Source: Amycolatopsis nivea (GTDB lineage Bacteria > Actinomycetota > Actinomycetes > Mycobacteriales > Pseudonocardiaceae). From it: DNA of 64,000 nt. Positions 7,654 through 16,522 of the stretch are shown here, piece after piece. Under the pieces are notes generated by a model. It was not told where the DNA came from and ran no database searches. It worked only from the letters and a program-made list of their open reading frames with translations. The DNA is taken from positions 62,001-126,000 of the forward strand of contig NZ_SDLT01000003.1 of NCBI RefSeq assembly GCF_004522235.1. The letters are read 5' to 3'. The position numbers and the translations under genes are program-made. Numbering within the stretch: position 1 is the stretch's first letter; each line of letters starts with the position of its first letter.

Positions 7654-10600
7654 ATGGCGCGAGCGCGCTGGAGAGCCGGACTGATCTTCCTGACTTCCGC
7701 GGTCGTGGCGACTGGGGCCTCCTTGGCCCCCGCTGCCCCCGCACTGGCCGACACCGGGGCGAACGCCGCGAAGACCGCTGACCTGGCGAAGTGGGTGAAC
7801 CCGTTCGTCGGCACCAGGCCCGGCGGCGCGGACCACGGGACCGGCGGCGGCGCGGGCAACACCTTCCCCGGCGCGGTCGCGCCGTTCGGCATGGTGCAGT
7901 GGAGCCCGGACACGAAGAAATCCCAGCCGGGCGGCTATTTCTACGACGACAACACGATCACCGGGTTCAGCCTCACGCACCTTTCCGGCGCGGGCTGCAC
8001 CACGTATCAGGACCTGCCGTTCATGCCGTACGTCGGCGAGATCAGCACGTCGCCCGCGACCGATCCGGGCCACTACACCTCGACCTTCGACCACAAGAAC
8101 GAGCACGCGACCGCCGGCGCGTACGACGTCGCCCTCGACAACGGCGCCAAGGTCGAACTGAGCGCGACCCAGCGCACCGGTTCCGGCCGCTTCACCTACC
8201 CGGCGGGCGCGGCGTCGACGTTGCTGGTCAACACTTCCGGCTCGGTCAATGGCACCGACGACGCGTCGATCAGCATCGGCAAGGACACCATCAGCGGCTG
8301 GGCGACCAGCGGCCGGTTCTGCGGCGCGAAGAACTCGTACCGGGTCTACTTCTCGGCGAAGTTCGACACCCCGTTCGAGTCGGTCGGGACCTGGAAGAAC
8401 GGCGCGGTGACTCCGGGCAAGACCGCGGAGACCGGCGGCGCCAGGGCGAAGGTCGCCCAGCCCAACGGCATCGGCTCCTCGATGGCGCGCCCGGCGAAGG
8501 CCAAGCCGCAGGACACCACGGTCAGCGGACCGGGCAGCGGCGGGTACGTGACCTTCCCGAACCTCAACGGCGCTCAGGTCAACGTCCAGGTCGGACTGTC
8601 CTTTGTGTCCGTCGACGGGGCGAAGGCGAACCTGAAGGCGGAGAACAACGGCAAGAAGTCGTTCGACCAGGTGGCCGCGTCCGCGCGGCAGGCGTGGAAC
8701 GACCAGCTCGGCAAAATCCAGGTCAGCGGCGGCAGCGACGCCGACACCACGACGTTCTACACCTCGCTGTACCACTCGCTGATCCAGCCGAACGTGTTCT
8801 CCGATGTGGACGGTCGCTACCCGGGCTTCGACGGCCGGATCCACCAAGCCGAACGCGGCCACGCGATGTACACCAACATCTCCGGCTGGGACATCTACCG
8901 TTCCGAAGTCCCGCTGCTGGCCACTATCGCGCCGAAGCAGACCTCGGACCTCGTGCGCTCGATGATGGCCTTCGCCGAACAGGGCGGTTCGTGGGACCGC
9001 TGGACGGTGGCGAACGACTACACCGGCGTGATGAACGGGGATCCTTACCACATCATCGTTTCCAGCGCCTACGCGTTCGGCGCGCGTGACTTCGACGCGC
9101 AGAAAGCGTTGCTGCTCATGATCAAGGGCGCGACGCAGCCGACGCAGGGCTACACCGAACGGCCGGGGCTGCAGGACTACCAGCGGCTCGGCTACGTGCC
9201 CGGCGCGGCGGCGGACACCCTGGAGTACACGAGCGCCGACTTCGCCATCGCGCAGTTCGCGAAGCGGCTCGGCGACAGCGCCACGTACACCACGTTCATG
9301 AAGCGCGCGCAGTACTGGCAGAACCTCTACAACCCGGGCAGCGGACACCTGCAGCCGCGCAACGCGGACGGCTCGTTCTCCGGGAACTACGACCCGGCCA
9401 GCTCGCAGGGCTGGGTCGAGGGCAACGGCGCGCAGTACGACTGGATGGTCCCGTACGACCTCGCCGGTCTCGTGACCGCGTTCGGCGGCACCACCGCCAC
9501 GCAGTCGCGTTTGGACACTTTCTTCACGAAGCTGAACGCCGGAACCCATGAGCCGTACGCGTTCCTGGGCAACGAGCCGAACTCGAACGCACCGTACGTG
9601 TACTCGTTCGCCGGTGCTCCGGCGAAGACGCAGAACATCGTGCGCCGGGCGATGGACGAGCTGTACAACCCGCGTCCGGAAGGCTTGATCGGCAACGACG
9701 ACCTCGGGCAGATGTCGTCCTGGTACGTCTGGTCCGCGCTCGGCGTCTACCCGGAGATCCCGGGCCGCGCCGAAACCGTGCTGACCACGCCGCGTTTCGC
9801 GCACGCCGAGGTGACCACCGGAGCGGGCAAGAAGATCACCGTCAACGCACCCGGCACCGGCGAGTACACCAGCGGCCTGAAGGTGAACGGCGGCACGGCC
9901 ACCAAGGCGTGGCTGTCGGAAGGGCTGATCTCGCAGGGCGGCAAGCTGGACTTCACTCGCTCGACGACCGCGACCGCATGGGGTTCCGCGCCGGCTGACG
10001 CGCCGCCGTCGTTCCGCGAACAGGAGAAGCCGAGCCTGTCCTTTGTGGACCCGGCACGCGCGGTGGTGCCCGCTGGCACGACCTCGACCGCCTCGGTGGG
10101 CGTGCAGGATCTGTCCGGCACCGCGAGGACCTGGACCTACTCCGCGGGCAGCGCGGACGGCATCACGCTGACCCCCGCGACCGGTTCCGTCCAGGTTCCC
10201 GCGGCGGGCAAGGGCCACGCTGACGTGACGGTGAGCGTTCCGGCAGGCACCTCCGACGGTCCGCGCCGGATCCCGGTCACCTTCTCCTCGCCGGGGCTCG
10301 CGGACGTCCAGGCGGTGCTGACCGTCCTGGTGGCGAAGCCGAACAGCTGGCTGGCCACGGTGAACAACACCGGTCTGTCGCCGGACTCCAACTCGGCGGC
10401 CGGGAACTTCGACGGCGGCGGCTGGAGCTACTCCGCGGACGCACTGGCCAAGGCCGGCGCCAAGCCGGGCAGCACGGTGTCGAGCGACGGGCTGAACTTC
10501 ACCTGGCCGTCGTTCCCGGTCGGCGACCCGGACAACGTCGTGGCCTCGGGACAGACGATCAACCTGTCCGGTTCGGGACGGCTCGCGCTGCTCGGCTCCG

Positions 10601-10905
10601 CCAGCAACGGCAACGCGCAAGGCACGCTCACCGTCACCTACACCGACGGCAGCAAGTCCACCGCCACCATCGGATTCTCGGACTGGACCCTGGGCGGCGG
10701 CGGAGCGCAGCCGGCGTTCGGCAACCGGATCGTCCTGTCCACGCCGTACCGCAACTCCGCGGGCGGCGACCCGCAGCAGATCCGCACGATGGTGTTCGCC
10801 ACCGCGCCGATCACGCTGGACGCGGGCAAAACCGTCGCGAGCGTGACGCTGCCGAGCGGCGTCAGCGGCGGCTCCCTGCACGTGTTCGCCATCGCCGCGG
10901 GCTGA
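7654..10905 (+). CDS. Secreted GH92 alpha-mannosidase with C-terminal accessory domains
   Basis: A large exported exo-alpha-mannosidase of about 1083 residues. After a signal peptide ending near PALA, the GH92 region shows NTFPGAVAPFGMVQWSP, FSLTHLSGAGC, and GNDDLGQMSSWYVWSALG, the last being the most conserved C-terminal block of the family. GH92 enzymes are calcium-dependent and remove alpha-linked mannose from glycans. Beyond about residue 790 come an NEW3/CARDB-like beta domain and a carbohydrate-binding-like module (VNNTGLSPDSN onward). ATG 7654 (or 7648) is preferred: GGAGAGG precedes it, and an upstream GTG at 7576 would put an operator within the coding region. It is divergent from lacI and followed by a second GH92 gene. 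Confidence 0.93.
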   Translation: MARARWRAGLIFLTSAVVATGASLAPAAPALADTGANAAKTADLAKWVNPFVGTRPGGADHGTGGGAGNTFPGAVAPFGMVQWSPDTKKSQPGGYFYDDNTITGFSLTHLSGAGCTTYQDLPFMPYVGEISTSPATDPGHYTSTFDHKNEHATAGAYDVALDNGAKVELSATQRTGSGRFTYPAGAASTLLVNTSGSVNGTDDASISIGKDTISGWATSGRFCGAKNSYRVYFSAKFDTPFESVGTWKNGAVTPGKTAETGGARAKVAQPNGIGSSMARPAKAKPQDTTVSGPGSGGYVTFPNLNGAQVNVQVGLSFVSVDGAKANLKAENNGKKSFDQVAASARQAWNDQLGKIQVSGGSDADTTTFYTSLYHSLIQPNVFSDVDGRYPGFDGRIHQAERGHAMYTNISGWDIYRSEVPLLATIAPKQTSDLVRSMMAFAEQGGSWDRWTVANDYTGVMNGDPYHIIVSSAYAFGARDFDAQKALLLMIKGATQPTQGYTERPGLQDYQRLGYVPGAAADTLEYTSADFAIAQFAKRLGDSATYTTFMKRAQYWQNLYNPGSGHLQPRNADGSFSGNYDPASSQGWVEGNGAQYDWMVPYDLAGLVTAFGGTTATQSRLDTFFTKLNAGTHEPYAFLGNEPNSNAPYVYSFAGAPAKTQNIVRRAMDELYNPRPEGLIGNDDLGQMSSWYVWSALGVYPEIPGRAETVLTTPRFAHAEVTTGAGKKITVNAPGTGEYTSGLKVNGGTATKAWLSEGLISQGGKLDFTRSTTATAWGSAPADAPPSFREQEKPSLSFVDPARAVVPAGTTSTASVGVQDLSGTARTWTYSAGSADGITLTPATGSVQVPAAGKGHADVTVSVPAGTSDGPRRIPVTFSSPGLADVQAVLTVLVAKPNSWLATVNNTGLSPDSNSAAGNFDGGGWSYSADALAKAGAKPGSTVSSDGLNFTWPSFPVGDPDNVVASGQTINLSGSGRLALLGSASNGNAQGTLTVTYTDGSKSTATIGFSDWTLGGGGAQPAFGNRIVLSTPYRNSAGGDPQQIRTMVFATAPITLDAGKTVASVTLPSGVSGGSLHVFAIAAG

Positions 10906-10915
10906 TCCACTCGTT

Positions 10916-10964
10916 CCGCAGAAGGGCTCCCGGCGGGAATTCCCGCGGGGAGCCTCTTCTGCGG
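10916..10964 (+). terminator. Hairpin between the two GH92 genes
   Basis: A long inverted repeat beginning CCGCAGAAG and ending CTTCTGCGG, with an inner GGCGGGAATTCCCGC stem, is followed by ACTTTT. It lies between the first GH92 stop and the ribosome binding site of the second. It may terminate or attenuate read-through, giving unequal expression of the two mannosidases. Confidence 0.75.
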
Positions 10965-10982
10965 ACTTTTCCAAGGAGTCTC

Positions 10983-13370
10983 ATGAGGAGCAGAGTTGTG
11001 GCGGGCGCGACGGCGCTCGCCGTGGTCGCGGCCGCGCTGACGCCGGTCGCGGCACAGGCGCGTCCGGCCGATCCGCTGGACGCGGTGAACACGTTCATCG
11101 GCACCCAGGACGAGGGCAACACCTTCCCCGGTGCGTCCGCGCCGTTCGGCATGGTCCAGTCCAGCCCGATCACCACGCACTACGCCGGATACCTCTACAC
11201 CGACACCGCGATCCGCGGCTTCGGGCACTTCTTCCTGTCCGGCGCGGGTTGCTGGGAACAGGGAGGCCTGGTGTCCATGCTGCCCACCACCGGCGACATC
11301 GGCCCGGGCGCGGCGTTCGACACCAGCAAGCCGGCGACCTTCGACCAAGCCAAGTACGCCGCGCCGTACACGCACGAAGGCGAAGTCGGCAAACCCGGCT
11401 ATTACAAGGTGCATCTCACCGGCTACGGCGGCATCGACGTCGAAACCACCGCCAGTACCCGCAGCGGCGTCGAACGGTATTCCTTCGACAAATCCGGCCC
11501 GGCCAACGTTTTCGTGAATGTCGGGCAGGCGAACGCGAAGGAACCGGTCAGCGGCAGCAGCGTCCGGATCGTCGACGACCACACCATCGCGGGCACCGTC
11601 GAATCGCAAGCTTTCTGCGGAGGCAAGCCCTACACCACTTACTTCACCACGAAATTCGACCAGCCGTTCTCCTCGTACGGCACGTGGTCGCCGGACGGCG
11701 GTACGCCCGGCAGTCGCTCGGCACAAGGCGGCGCGGGCCTGCGCGGCGCGTGGCTGACCTTCCCCAAGGGCGGCCAAGTCACTGCCACCACGTCGATTTC
11801 CCAAGTGGACGCTCGCGGTGCGGACACGAACCTCGCCGCCTCGCGCGTCCGTCCGTTCGACGCCGTGAAGAAGGACGTCCAGCGAGACTGGCGACGTGAA
11901 CTGTCCAGTGTGGACATCACCGGCGGCACCCCGGACGACCGCACGGTCTTCTACACCTCGCTCTACCACGCCTTCCTGCAACCGCTGACCGCGAACGACG
12001 CCGACGGCCGGTACTACGGCTTCGACAAGAAGATCCACCGCGCGATCGGCTGGACGTACTACGACTTCTTCTCCCTCTGGGACACCTACCGCTCGCAGAA
12101 CCAGTTGCTGGCGCTGCTGAAACCGGACCGTGCCCGCGACATCGCGAAGAGCATCCTCGCCATCCACGACCAAGGCGGCTGGCTCCCGCGCTGGGCGTAC
12201 GCGAGCCAGGAAACGAACACGATGACCGGCGACCCGGTCACGCCGTTCCTGGTCGACCTGTGGCGGTTCGGCGCGCTGAGCGGCGAAGAAATGCACGCCT
12301 ACCAAGCACTGCTGCAGAATTCGACCGAGATCCCGCCCGCGTCGTCGCCGTTCCAAGGCCGTTCCGGCAACGCGAGCTACCAGGCCGACGGATTCGTCCA
12401 ATACGACCCGAATTTCCCGAAAAAGGGCCAGGACACCGATCCGGCACACGGCGCGTCCGCGACGCTGGAATACGCCCTCGCCGACTGCTCCCTCTCGGTG
12501 ATGGCCTCCGCGCTCGGCCGCAAGCAAGACGCGAAGCAACTCGCCGCCAAGGGCCGGACGTACGCGACGCTGTGGGATCCGTCGGTGACCGACCGCGGCT
12601 TCACCGGCTACTTCCGCCCGAAGGTCACCGGCGGCAGCTGGTACACCCCGGCTGACGGCCCGTACAGCCCGCAGGGCCAGGACGGCTTCCACGAGGGCAC
12701 GGCCTGGCAGTACCAGTGGCTGGTGCAGCAGGACGTGCCCGGACTGGTCGCGAAGATGGGCGGCGCGGCCAACGCGGGCAAGCGGCTCGACGACTTCTTC
12801 GCCTACGACGACCTGGTGAAGGACCCGGCGAAGACCGCGCACGAGAAGTGGGTCGTCGGTCCGTACGACTACTACAAGCAGTTCCGCTACAACCCCAACA
12901 ACGAGCCCGATCTGCACTCGCCGTGGATGTACACGCTCACCGGACAGCCGTGGAAGACCTCCGCGGTGGTGCGGGCCGCGCACACCTTGTTCACGAACGC
13001 TCCCAACGGAGTCACCGGCAACGACGACCTCGGCACCATGTCCGCCTGGTACGTCTTCAGCGCGCTCGGCCTCTACCCGGCCGTTCCGGGCACCGGCAAC
13101 TTCGTGCTGAACGCGCCGCGGTTCGCCAAGTCTGTAGTGCACCTGCCGAACGGCCGCGACTTCACCATCAACGCGCGCGGCGCGAACGGGGCGCAATTGC
13201 AGTACGTCTCCGGGTTGCGCGTCAACGGCACGGCGTCGGACAAAACGTTCGTCAGCCTCGAACAACTGCGCCGCGGGTCCACTCTGGACTTCGCGCTGAC
13301 CGCCGACGCGCCGAAGGCCACGTGGGGAACGTCACCCTCCTCCGCGCCGCCTTCTCCTTGTGCCGGTTAG
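10983..13370 (+). CDS. Secreted GH92 alpha-mannosidase
   Basis: A 795-residue exported enzyme with a signal peptide cleaved near AQA (about residue 26). It consists of the GH92 module without the extra C-terminal domains of its neighbour. Conserved blocks are NTFIGTQDEGNTFPGASAPF, HFFLSGAGCW, YDFFSLWDTYRSQ and GNDDLGTMSAWYVFSALG. Length is normal for a single-module GH92. It lies 77 bp downstream of the first mannosidase, with AAGGAG before the ATG. The two probably differ in linkage preference, as paralogous GH92 enzymes usually do; the sequence does not show which linkages. Confidence 0.93.
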   Translation: MRSRVVAGATALAVVAAALTPVAAQARPADPLDAVNTFIGTQDEGNTFPGASAPFGMVQSSPITTHYAGYLYTDTAIRGFGHFFLSGAGCWEQGGLVSMLPTTGDIGPGAAFDTSKPATFDQAKYAAPYTHEGEVGKPGYYKVHLTGYGGIDVETTASTRSGVERYSFDKSGPANVFVNVGQANAKEPVSGSSVRIVDDHTIAGTVESQAFCGGKPYTTYFTTKFDQPFSSYGTWSPDGGTPGSRSAQGGAGLRGAWLTFPKGGQVTATTSISQVDARGADTNLAASRVRPFDAVKKDVQRDWRRELSSVDITGGTPDDRTVFYTSLYHAFLQPLTANDADGRYYGFDKKIHRAIGWTYYDFFSLWDTYRSQNQLLALLKPDRARDIAKSILAIHDQGGWLPRWAYASQETNTMTGDPVTPFLVDLWRFGALSGEEMHAYQALLQNSTEIPPASSPFQGRSGNASYQADGFVQYDPNFPKKGQDTDPAHGASATLEYALADCSLSVMASALGRKQDAKQLAAKGRTYATLWDPSVTDRGFTGYFRPKVTGGSWYTPADGPYSPQGQDGFHEGTAWQYQWLVQQDVPGLVAKMGGAANAGKRLDDFFAYDDLVKDPAKTAHEKWVVGPYDYYKQFRYNPNNEPDLHSPWMYTLTGQPWKTSAVVRAAHTLFTNAPNGVTGNDDLGTMSAWYVFSALGLYPAVPGTGNFVLNAPRFAKSVVHLPNGRDFTINARGANGAQLQYVSGLRVNGTASDKTFVSLEQLRRGSTLDFALTADAPKATWGTSPSSAPPSPCAG

Positions 13371-13393
13371 TGTTCGCACGTGGACGGTAAGTG

Positions 13394-13433
13394 AAGGCCG
13401 CCTCCCGGATCCTGGGATCGGGAGGCGGCCTTT
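13394..13433 (+). terminator. Strong terminator hairpin after GH92
   Basis: Arms AAGGCCGCCTCCCG (13394-13407) and CGGGAGGCGGCCTTT (13419-13433) form a long GC-rich stem ending in T residues, 23 bp after the GH92 stop. The remaining DNA to 13684 shows no gene. Confidence 0.85.
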
Positions 13434-13684
13434 CCCGTTAACCGGGCATTTCCCGCCTGTTTCCGGCTCTCGTCCGGAATTGGTTCGGACCTTTGCCGCG
13501 ATCGCTCGTGACCAGAGTCACGGGCCCCGGTGTTCCGGTGAGGCCGGTCACGCCTCACACTGGTCTCATACCCGTTCGACAGTGCTGTTGACGCCAGGCG
13601 GTTTCCGTCCGCCTTGGACAGTCCGTCGGACGTGTTTTTTGTGTGTGCAGTCAGCACGCACCGGGTGACGCACAGGAGGATGTC

Positions 13685-14053
13685 GTGTCCAGCAAGGCCG
13701 CTCTCGTGTTCCGCGTGGCCGCAGTCGCCGAGGCTCTGTCCTGGCTCGGCTTGCTGATCGGGATGTTTCTCAAGTACGTCGTCGACGCGTCTAACGAGGG
13801 CGGCGTGCCCGTCCTCGGCATGGTGCACGGCGTCGTCTTCGCCCTGTACGTGATCGTCTCCCTGTCCGTGGCCAAGCCGCTGGGCTGGCGCGGCAAGACC
13901 CTGGTGCTGGCGCTGCTCGCGAGCATTCCGCCGCTGTTCACCTGGCTGTTCGAGAAGTGGGCCCTGCGCAACGGCAAGCTGGACGGCCCGCAGCGGCTGA
14001 CCCACGGCGGCGTCGGCCTCTTCGTCCGCGCGCAGGAGCCGGTCGGCGTCTGA
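13685..14053 (+). CDS. DUF3817 integral membrane protein
   Basis: This 122-residue protein has about three membrane segments and the DUF3817 pattern: FRVAAVAEALSWLGLLIGMF, then GVPVLGMVHGVVFALYVI and a third helix near LVLALLASIPPLFTWLF. The family is widespread in actinobacteria and bacilli, with no established function. GTG 13685 is chosen because AGGAGG ends 5 bases before it. It converges with a MarR-type regulator gene and a shared terminator hairpin lies between them. Confidence 0.85.
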   Translation: MSSKAALVFRVAAVAEALSWLGLLIGMFLKYVVDASNEGGVPVLGMVHGVVFALYVIVSLSVAKPLGWRGKTLVLALLASIPPLFTWLFEKWALRNGKLDGPQRLTHGGVGLFVRAQEPVGV

Positions 14054-14067
14054 TCTTCCGCTTTTCC

Positions 14068-14100
14068 CGAAGGGCCCGTGCGAACCGCGCGGGCCCTTCG
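14068..14100. terminator. Bidirectional terminator between convergent genes
   Basis: Arms CGAAGGGCCCG (14068-14078) and CGGGCCCTTCG (14090-14100) pair perfectly. It lies between the DUF3817 gene and the convergent MarR gene, so it can serve both strands. Confidence 0.8.
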
Positions 14101-14104
14101 TGCG

Positions 14105-14605
14105 TCACGAGGTGAAGTCGCCCGCGGACTTGCGGACCTTGGTGAGCAGGTCGGTCAGCTGCTCCACCTGCCGCTCGGTGAGCCCGGTGAGCCCGAAGTC
14201 GATGCCGGTGACCGCGGCGGTGGCGGTTTCCCGCAGCGCGCGCCCCTCGTCGGTGATCTCGACGAGCGTGGTGCGCCGGTCGGTGGGATGCGGCACGCGC
14301 TTCACGAGCCCGTCGCGCTCGAGCCGGTCCACTATGTTGGTGACGCTGGTGGGATGCAGCTGGAGCCGTTCGCCCATCACCCGCATCGGCAGCCGCGCGT
14401 TGCGGGAGAAGGTGAGCAGCACCAGCGCCTCGTAGCGGGCGAAGGTGAGGCCGTGCGGCTTGAGAGCGCCGTCGACCGCCGACTGGATGATCTGCTGCAC
14501 CCGCATCACACCGGTGACCGCGGCCATGGTTCCGGCCGGGCCGATCCGGTCTTCCCACAGCTGCGCGGCACGGGCGATCGGATCGAACGGCAGCGGACGG
14601 TTCAT
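14105..14605 (-). CDS. MarR-family transcriptional regulator
   Basis: The 166-residue protein has a winged helix typical of MarR: FARYEALVLLTFSRNARLPMRVMGERLQLHPTSVTNIVDRLERDGLVKRVPHPTDRRTTLVEITDEG covers the recognition helix and wing (about residues 58-125). Long helices at both ends give the dimer interface. Its start is 71 bp from the divergent thiamine-binding protein gene, but I see no clear palindrome that would fix its target. MarR proteins usually repress a nearby gene and release DNA on binding a small phenolic-type ligand. Confidence 0.9.
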   Translation of the reverse strand: MNRPLPFDPIARAAQLWEDRIGPAGTMAAVTGVMRVQQIIQSAVDGALKPHGLTFARYEALVLLTFSRNARLPMRVMGERLQLHPTSVTNIVDRLERDGLVKRVPHPTDRRTTLVEITDEGRALRETATAAVTGIDFGLTGLTERQVEQLTDLLTKVRKSAGDFTS

Positions 14606-14676
14606 GGCAACCGAAGCTACCAGCGGGTACCCCGGTCGTGGGGGTCGCCCTGCGAGAACAGCGAAAGGAATCCGGC

Positions 14677-14982
14677 ATGATCGTCGCGTTCAGCGTGAGC
14701 CCCTCGGCGGGGGAACCGGACGGCGGAGTGAGCGAGGCCGTCTCGCGCGCGGTGAAGGTGGTGCGCGAATCGGGCCTGCCGAACTCGACCAGCTCGATGT
14801 TCACGGAGCTCGAAGGAGACTGGGACTCCGTAATGGCGGTGGTGAAGAAGGCGGTGGAAGCCGCGGGGGAGGGCTCGGCGCGCGTCGGGCTGGTGCTGAA
14901 GGCCGACATCCGCCCCGGCTACGACTCCGGCCAGCTCACCGCGAAGGTCGAGCGCGTGGAAGCGCACCTGCGCGAGGACTGA
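14677..14982 (+). CDS. Thiamine-binding (UPF0045/MTH1187-type) protein
   Basis: A compact 101-residue cytosolic protein matching the UPF0045 family, members of which bind thiamine or related pyrimidines. It starts MIVAFSVSPSAGE, contains VSRAVKVVRESGLPNSTSSMFTELEGDWDSVM with the ferredoxin-like alternation of strands and helices, and ends in VERVEAHL. ATG 14677 follows AAAGGA at normal spacing. It almost abuts the convergent gene at 14984. Confidence 0.85.
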   Translation: MIVAFSVSPSAGEPDGGVSEAVSRAVKVVRESGLPNSTSSMFTELEGDWDSVMAVVKKAVEAAGEGSARVGLVLKADIRPGYDSGQLTAKVERVEAHLRED

Positions 14983-14983
14983 G

Positions 14984-15391
14984 CTACGGAATCGGCGGCG
15001 TGAACGCGACGGTCCAGCGTCCCTTGGCGCTGGTCACCGCGAGCCGGTAGCTGAACTGCTCGCCCGCCCCGGTCTTCCCCTGCACGACGGCCGCGGTCGG
15101 CGAGCGCTCGTCCGGCGCGAGCCGCACGGAGATGTCGTGCGCGTTGCCGTCCTTGAGGACGCTGACGTAGTCCTTGGCGAGGTCGCCGCCGCCGGAGCCG
15201 GGGACGTCGAAGAGCCCGGCGAGCGCGTCCGCGTCCCGCCCGCTCAGCGCCGCGGTCAGCTCCGTGCGCAGTTCCGGCGGGGACGCCGCGCCGGGCGGGT
15301 CCTGGTGCGCGACGGTCGCCGTGATGCTGGCGATCCACGCCACCGCGACCACGACGGCCGCGACCACCGTCACGTTGCGCCGGCTGAGCAT
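14984..15391 (-). CDS. Membrane-anchored or secreted hypothetical protein
   Basis: This 135-residue protein has a positively charged start (MLSRRN) and one hydrophobic helix (about residues 7-25) that acts as an anchor or uncleaved signal. An extracellular domain of about 105 residues follows, resembling small NTF2-like or DUF4878-type secreted domains (LRTELTAALSGRDADALAGLF, then beta-rich AAVVQGKTGAGEQFSYRLAVTSAKGRWTVAF). That similarity is only a pattern impression. ATG 15391 follows GAGGAGG. It is divergent from the thioredoxin/TPR gene. Confidence 0.75.
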   Translation of the reverse strand: MLSRRNVTVVAAVVVAVAWIASITATVAHQDPPGAASPPELRTELTAALSGRDADALAGLFDVPGSGGGDLAKDYVSVLKDGNAHDISVRLAPDERSPTAAVVQGKTGAGEQFSYRLAVTSAKGRWTVAFTPPIP

Positions 15392-15498
15392 CCTGCGGCC
15401 TCCTCGTTGTCCTCGCGCAGAGCATGCCTCAGCGGAGTGCGCATGCCAAAAGCGAACCTCGGGGCTGCTGCTGAACTCTCGCGGCGAGGCGTGCCAGG

Positions 15499-16467
15499 AT
15501 GGAGGGCGTGACACACCCACGCGGATCTGCAGCGAACTCAGCGGCCATGTCCGCCGCGTTGTCCGGCGCGGTCGACCTGTCCGCGCTCAAAGCCAGGGCG
15601 GAGGCGTCCCGGAACCAGCCGCCTTCGGGGGCGGGACAGCCGGGCGGCACGTCCGCGCCTCCGTCGGACACGGTGCTCGAGGTCACCGAGGCGACCTTCC
15701 AGTCCGTCGTCGAACTCTCCCTCAACCAGCTCGTGGTCGTCGACCTGTGGGCCGGGTTCTCCGAACAGTGCCAGCAGCTGACCGCGGTGCTGGAGCGGCT
15801 GGCCGGCGAGAGCGGCGGCGCCTGGGTGCTCGCGAAGGTCGACGTCGAAGCGAACCCGCGCATCGCGCAGGCGTTCGGCGCGCAGTCGGTCCCGACCGTG
15901 GTCGCGATCGCGGGCGGCCAGCCGGTGGACGCCTTCTCCGGCGCGCTGCCGGAGCCGGAGATCCGCAAGTGGCTGAACTCCCTGCTCGACGCGCTGCGCG
16001 ACCGCCTGCCCGGCATCCGCGCCGCCGAAGAGGCCCGCGGTCCGGTCGAGGAGCCGGAAGACCCGCGCTTCACCGAGGCGGAGGAAGCCTTCGAGCAGGG
16101 CGACTACGCCGCCGCGCAGGCCGCGTACGAGCGCATCCTGGACGCCGAACCGGCCAACGAGCTGGCGAAGAACGCACTGGCCCAGGTCAAGTTCACCGCC
16201 CGCGCCGAGGCCGCCGACCCGAGCGCCCGCGAGAAGGCCGAAGCCGACCCGAAGGACATCGACGCCCAGCTCGCGGCCGCCGACCTGGACATCGCGGAAC
16301 AGGACGTGGAAGGCGCGTTCCGCCGCCTGGTCGACGTCGTCCGCCGCACCGCCGGGGACGACCGCAACCGCGTCCGCGAACACCTGGTCGCCCTGTTCGA
16401 ACTCTTCGACCCGGCCGACGAGCGCGTCGCGAAGGCCCGCCGCGACCTGGCGAGCGCCCTGTTCTGA
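15499..16467 (+). CDS. YbbN/CnoX-like thioredoxin-TPR co-chaperone
   Basis: A 322-residue cytosolic protein with a thioredoxin fold (about residues 58-170: [44 protein letters not shown]) followed by tetratricopeptide-like helices with two repeats of the [19 protein letters not shown] type. The thioredoxin active site reads SEQC, so the first cysteine of CxxC is lost and ordinary disulfide reductase activity is unlikely. This fits CnoX/YbbN proteins, which act as holdases. The ATG at 15499 has no good upstream site; GTG at 15508 after GGAGG is an equally good start. Confidence 0.9.
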   Translation: MEGVTHPRGSAANSAAMSAALSGAVDLSALKARAEASRNQPPSGAGQPGGTSAPPSDTVLEVTEATFQSVVELSLNQLVVVDLWAGFSEQCQQLTAVLERLAGESGGAWVLAKVDVEANPRIAQAFGAQSVPTVVAIAGGQPVDAFSGALPEPEIRKWLNSLLDALRDRLPGIRAAEEARGPVEEPEDPRFTEAEEAFEQGDYAAAQAAYERILDAEPANELAKNALAQVKFTARAEAADPSAREKAEADPKDIDAQLAAADLDIAEQDVEGAFRRLVDVVRRTAGDDRNRVREHLVALFELFDPADERVAKARRDLASALF

Positions 16468-16474
16468 GCTGACG

Positions 16475-16513
16475 AAAAGGGCCGCACCGGAGCGTTCCGG
16501 TGCGGCCCTTTTT
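16475..16513. terminator. Bidirectional terminator
   Basis: A 16-bp stem (16475-16490 with 16497-16513) is flanked by A-rich and T-rich runs. It serves the converging thioredoxin/TPR gene and metallopeptidase gene. Confidence 0.9.
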
Positions 16514-16522
16514 CTGTCTGGC

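Noticed and set aside
7396..13265. Very long open frames on the minus strand across both mannosidase genes
   Set aside because: They lie exactly antisense to two clear GH92 genes and read as Arg/Gly/Val-rich sequence without domains, which is expected from GC-rich codon bias on the opposite strand.
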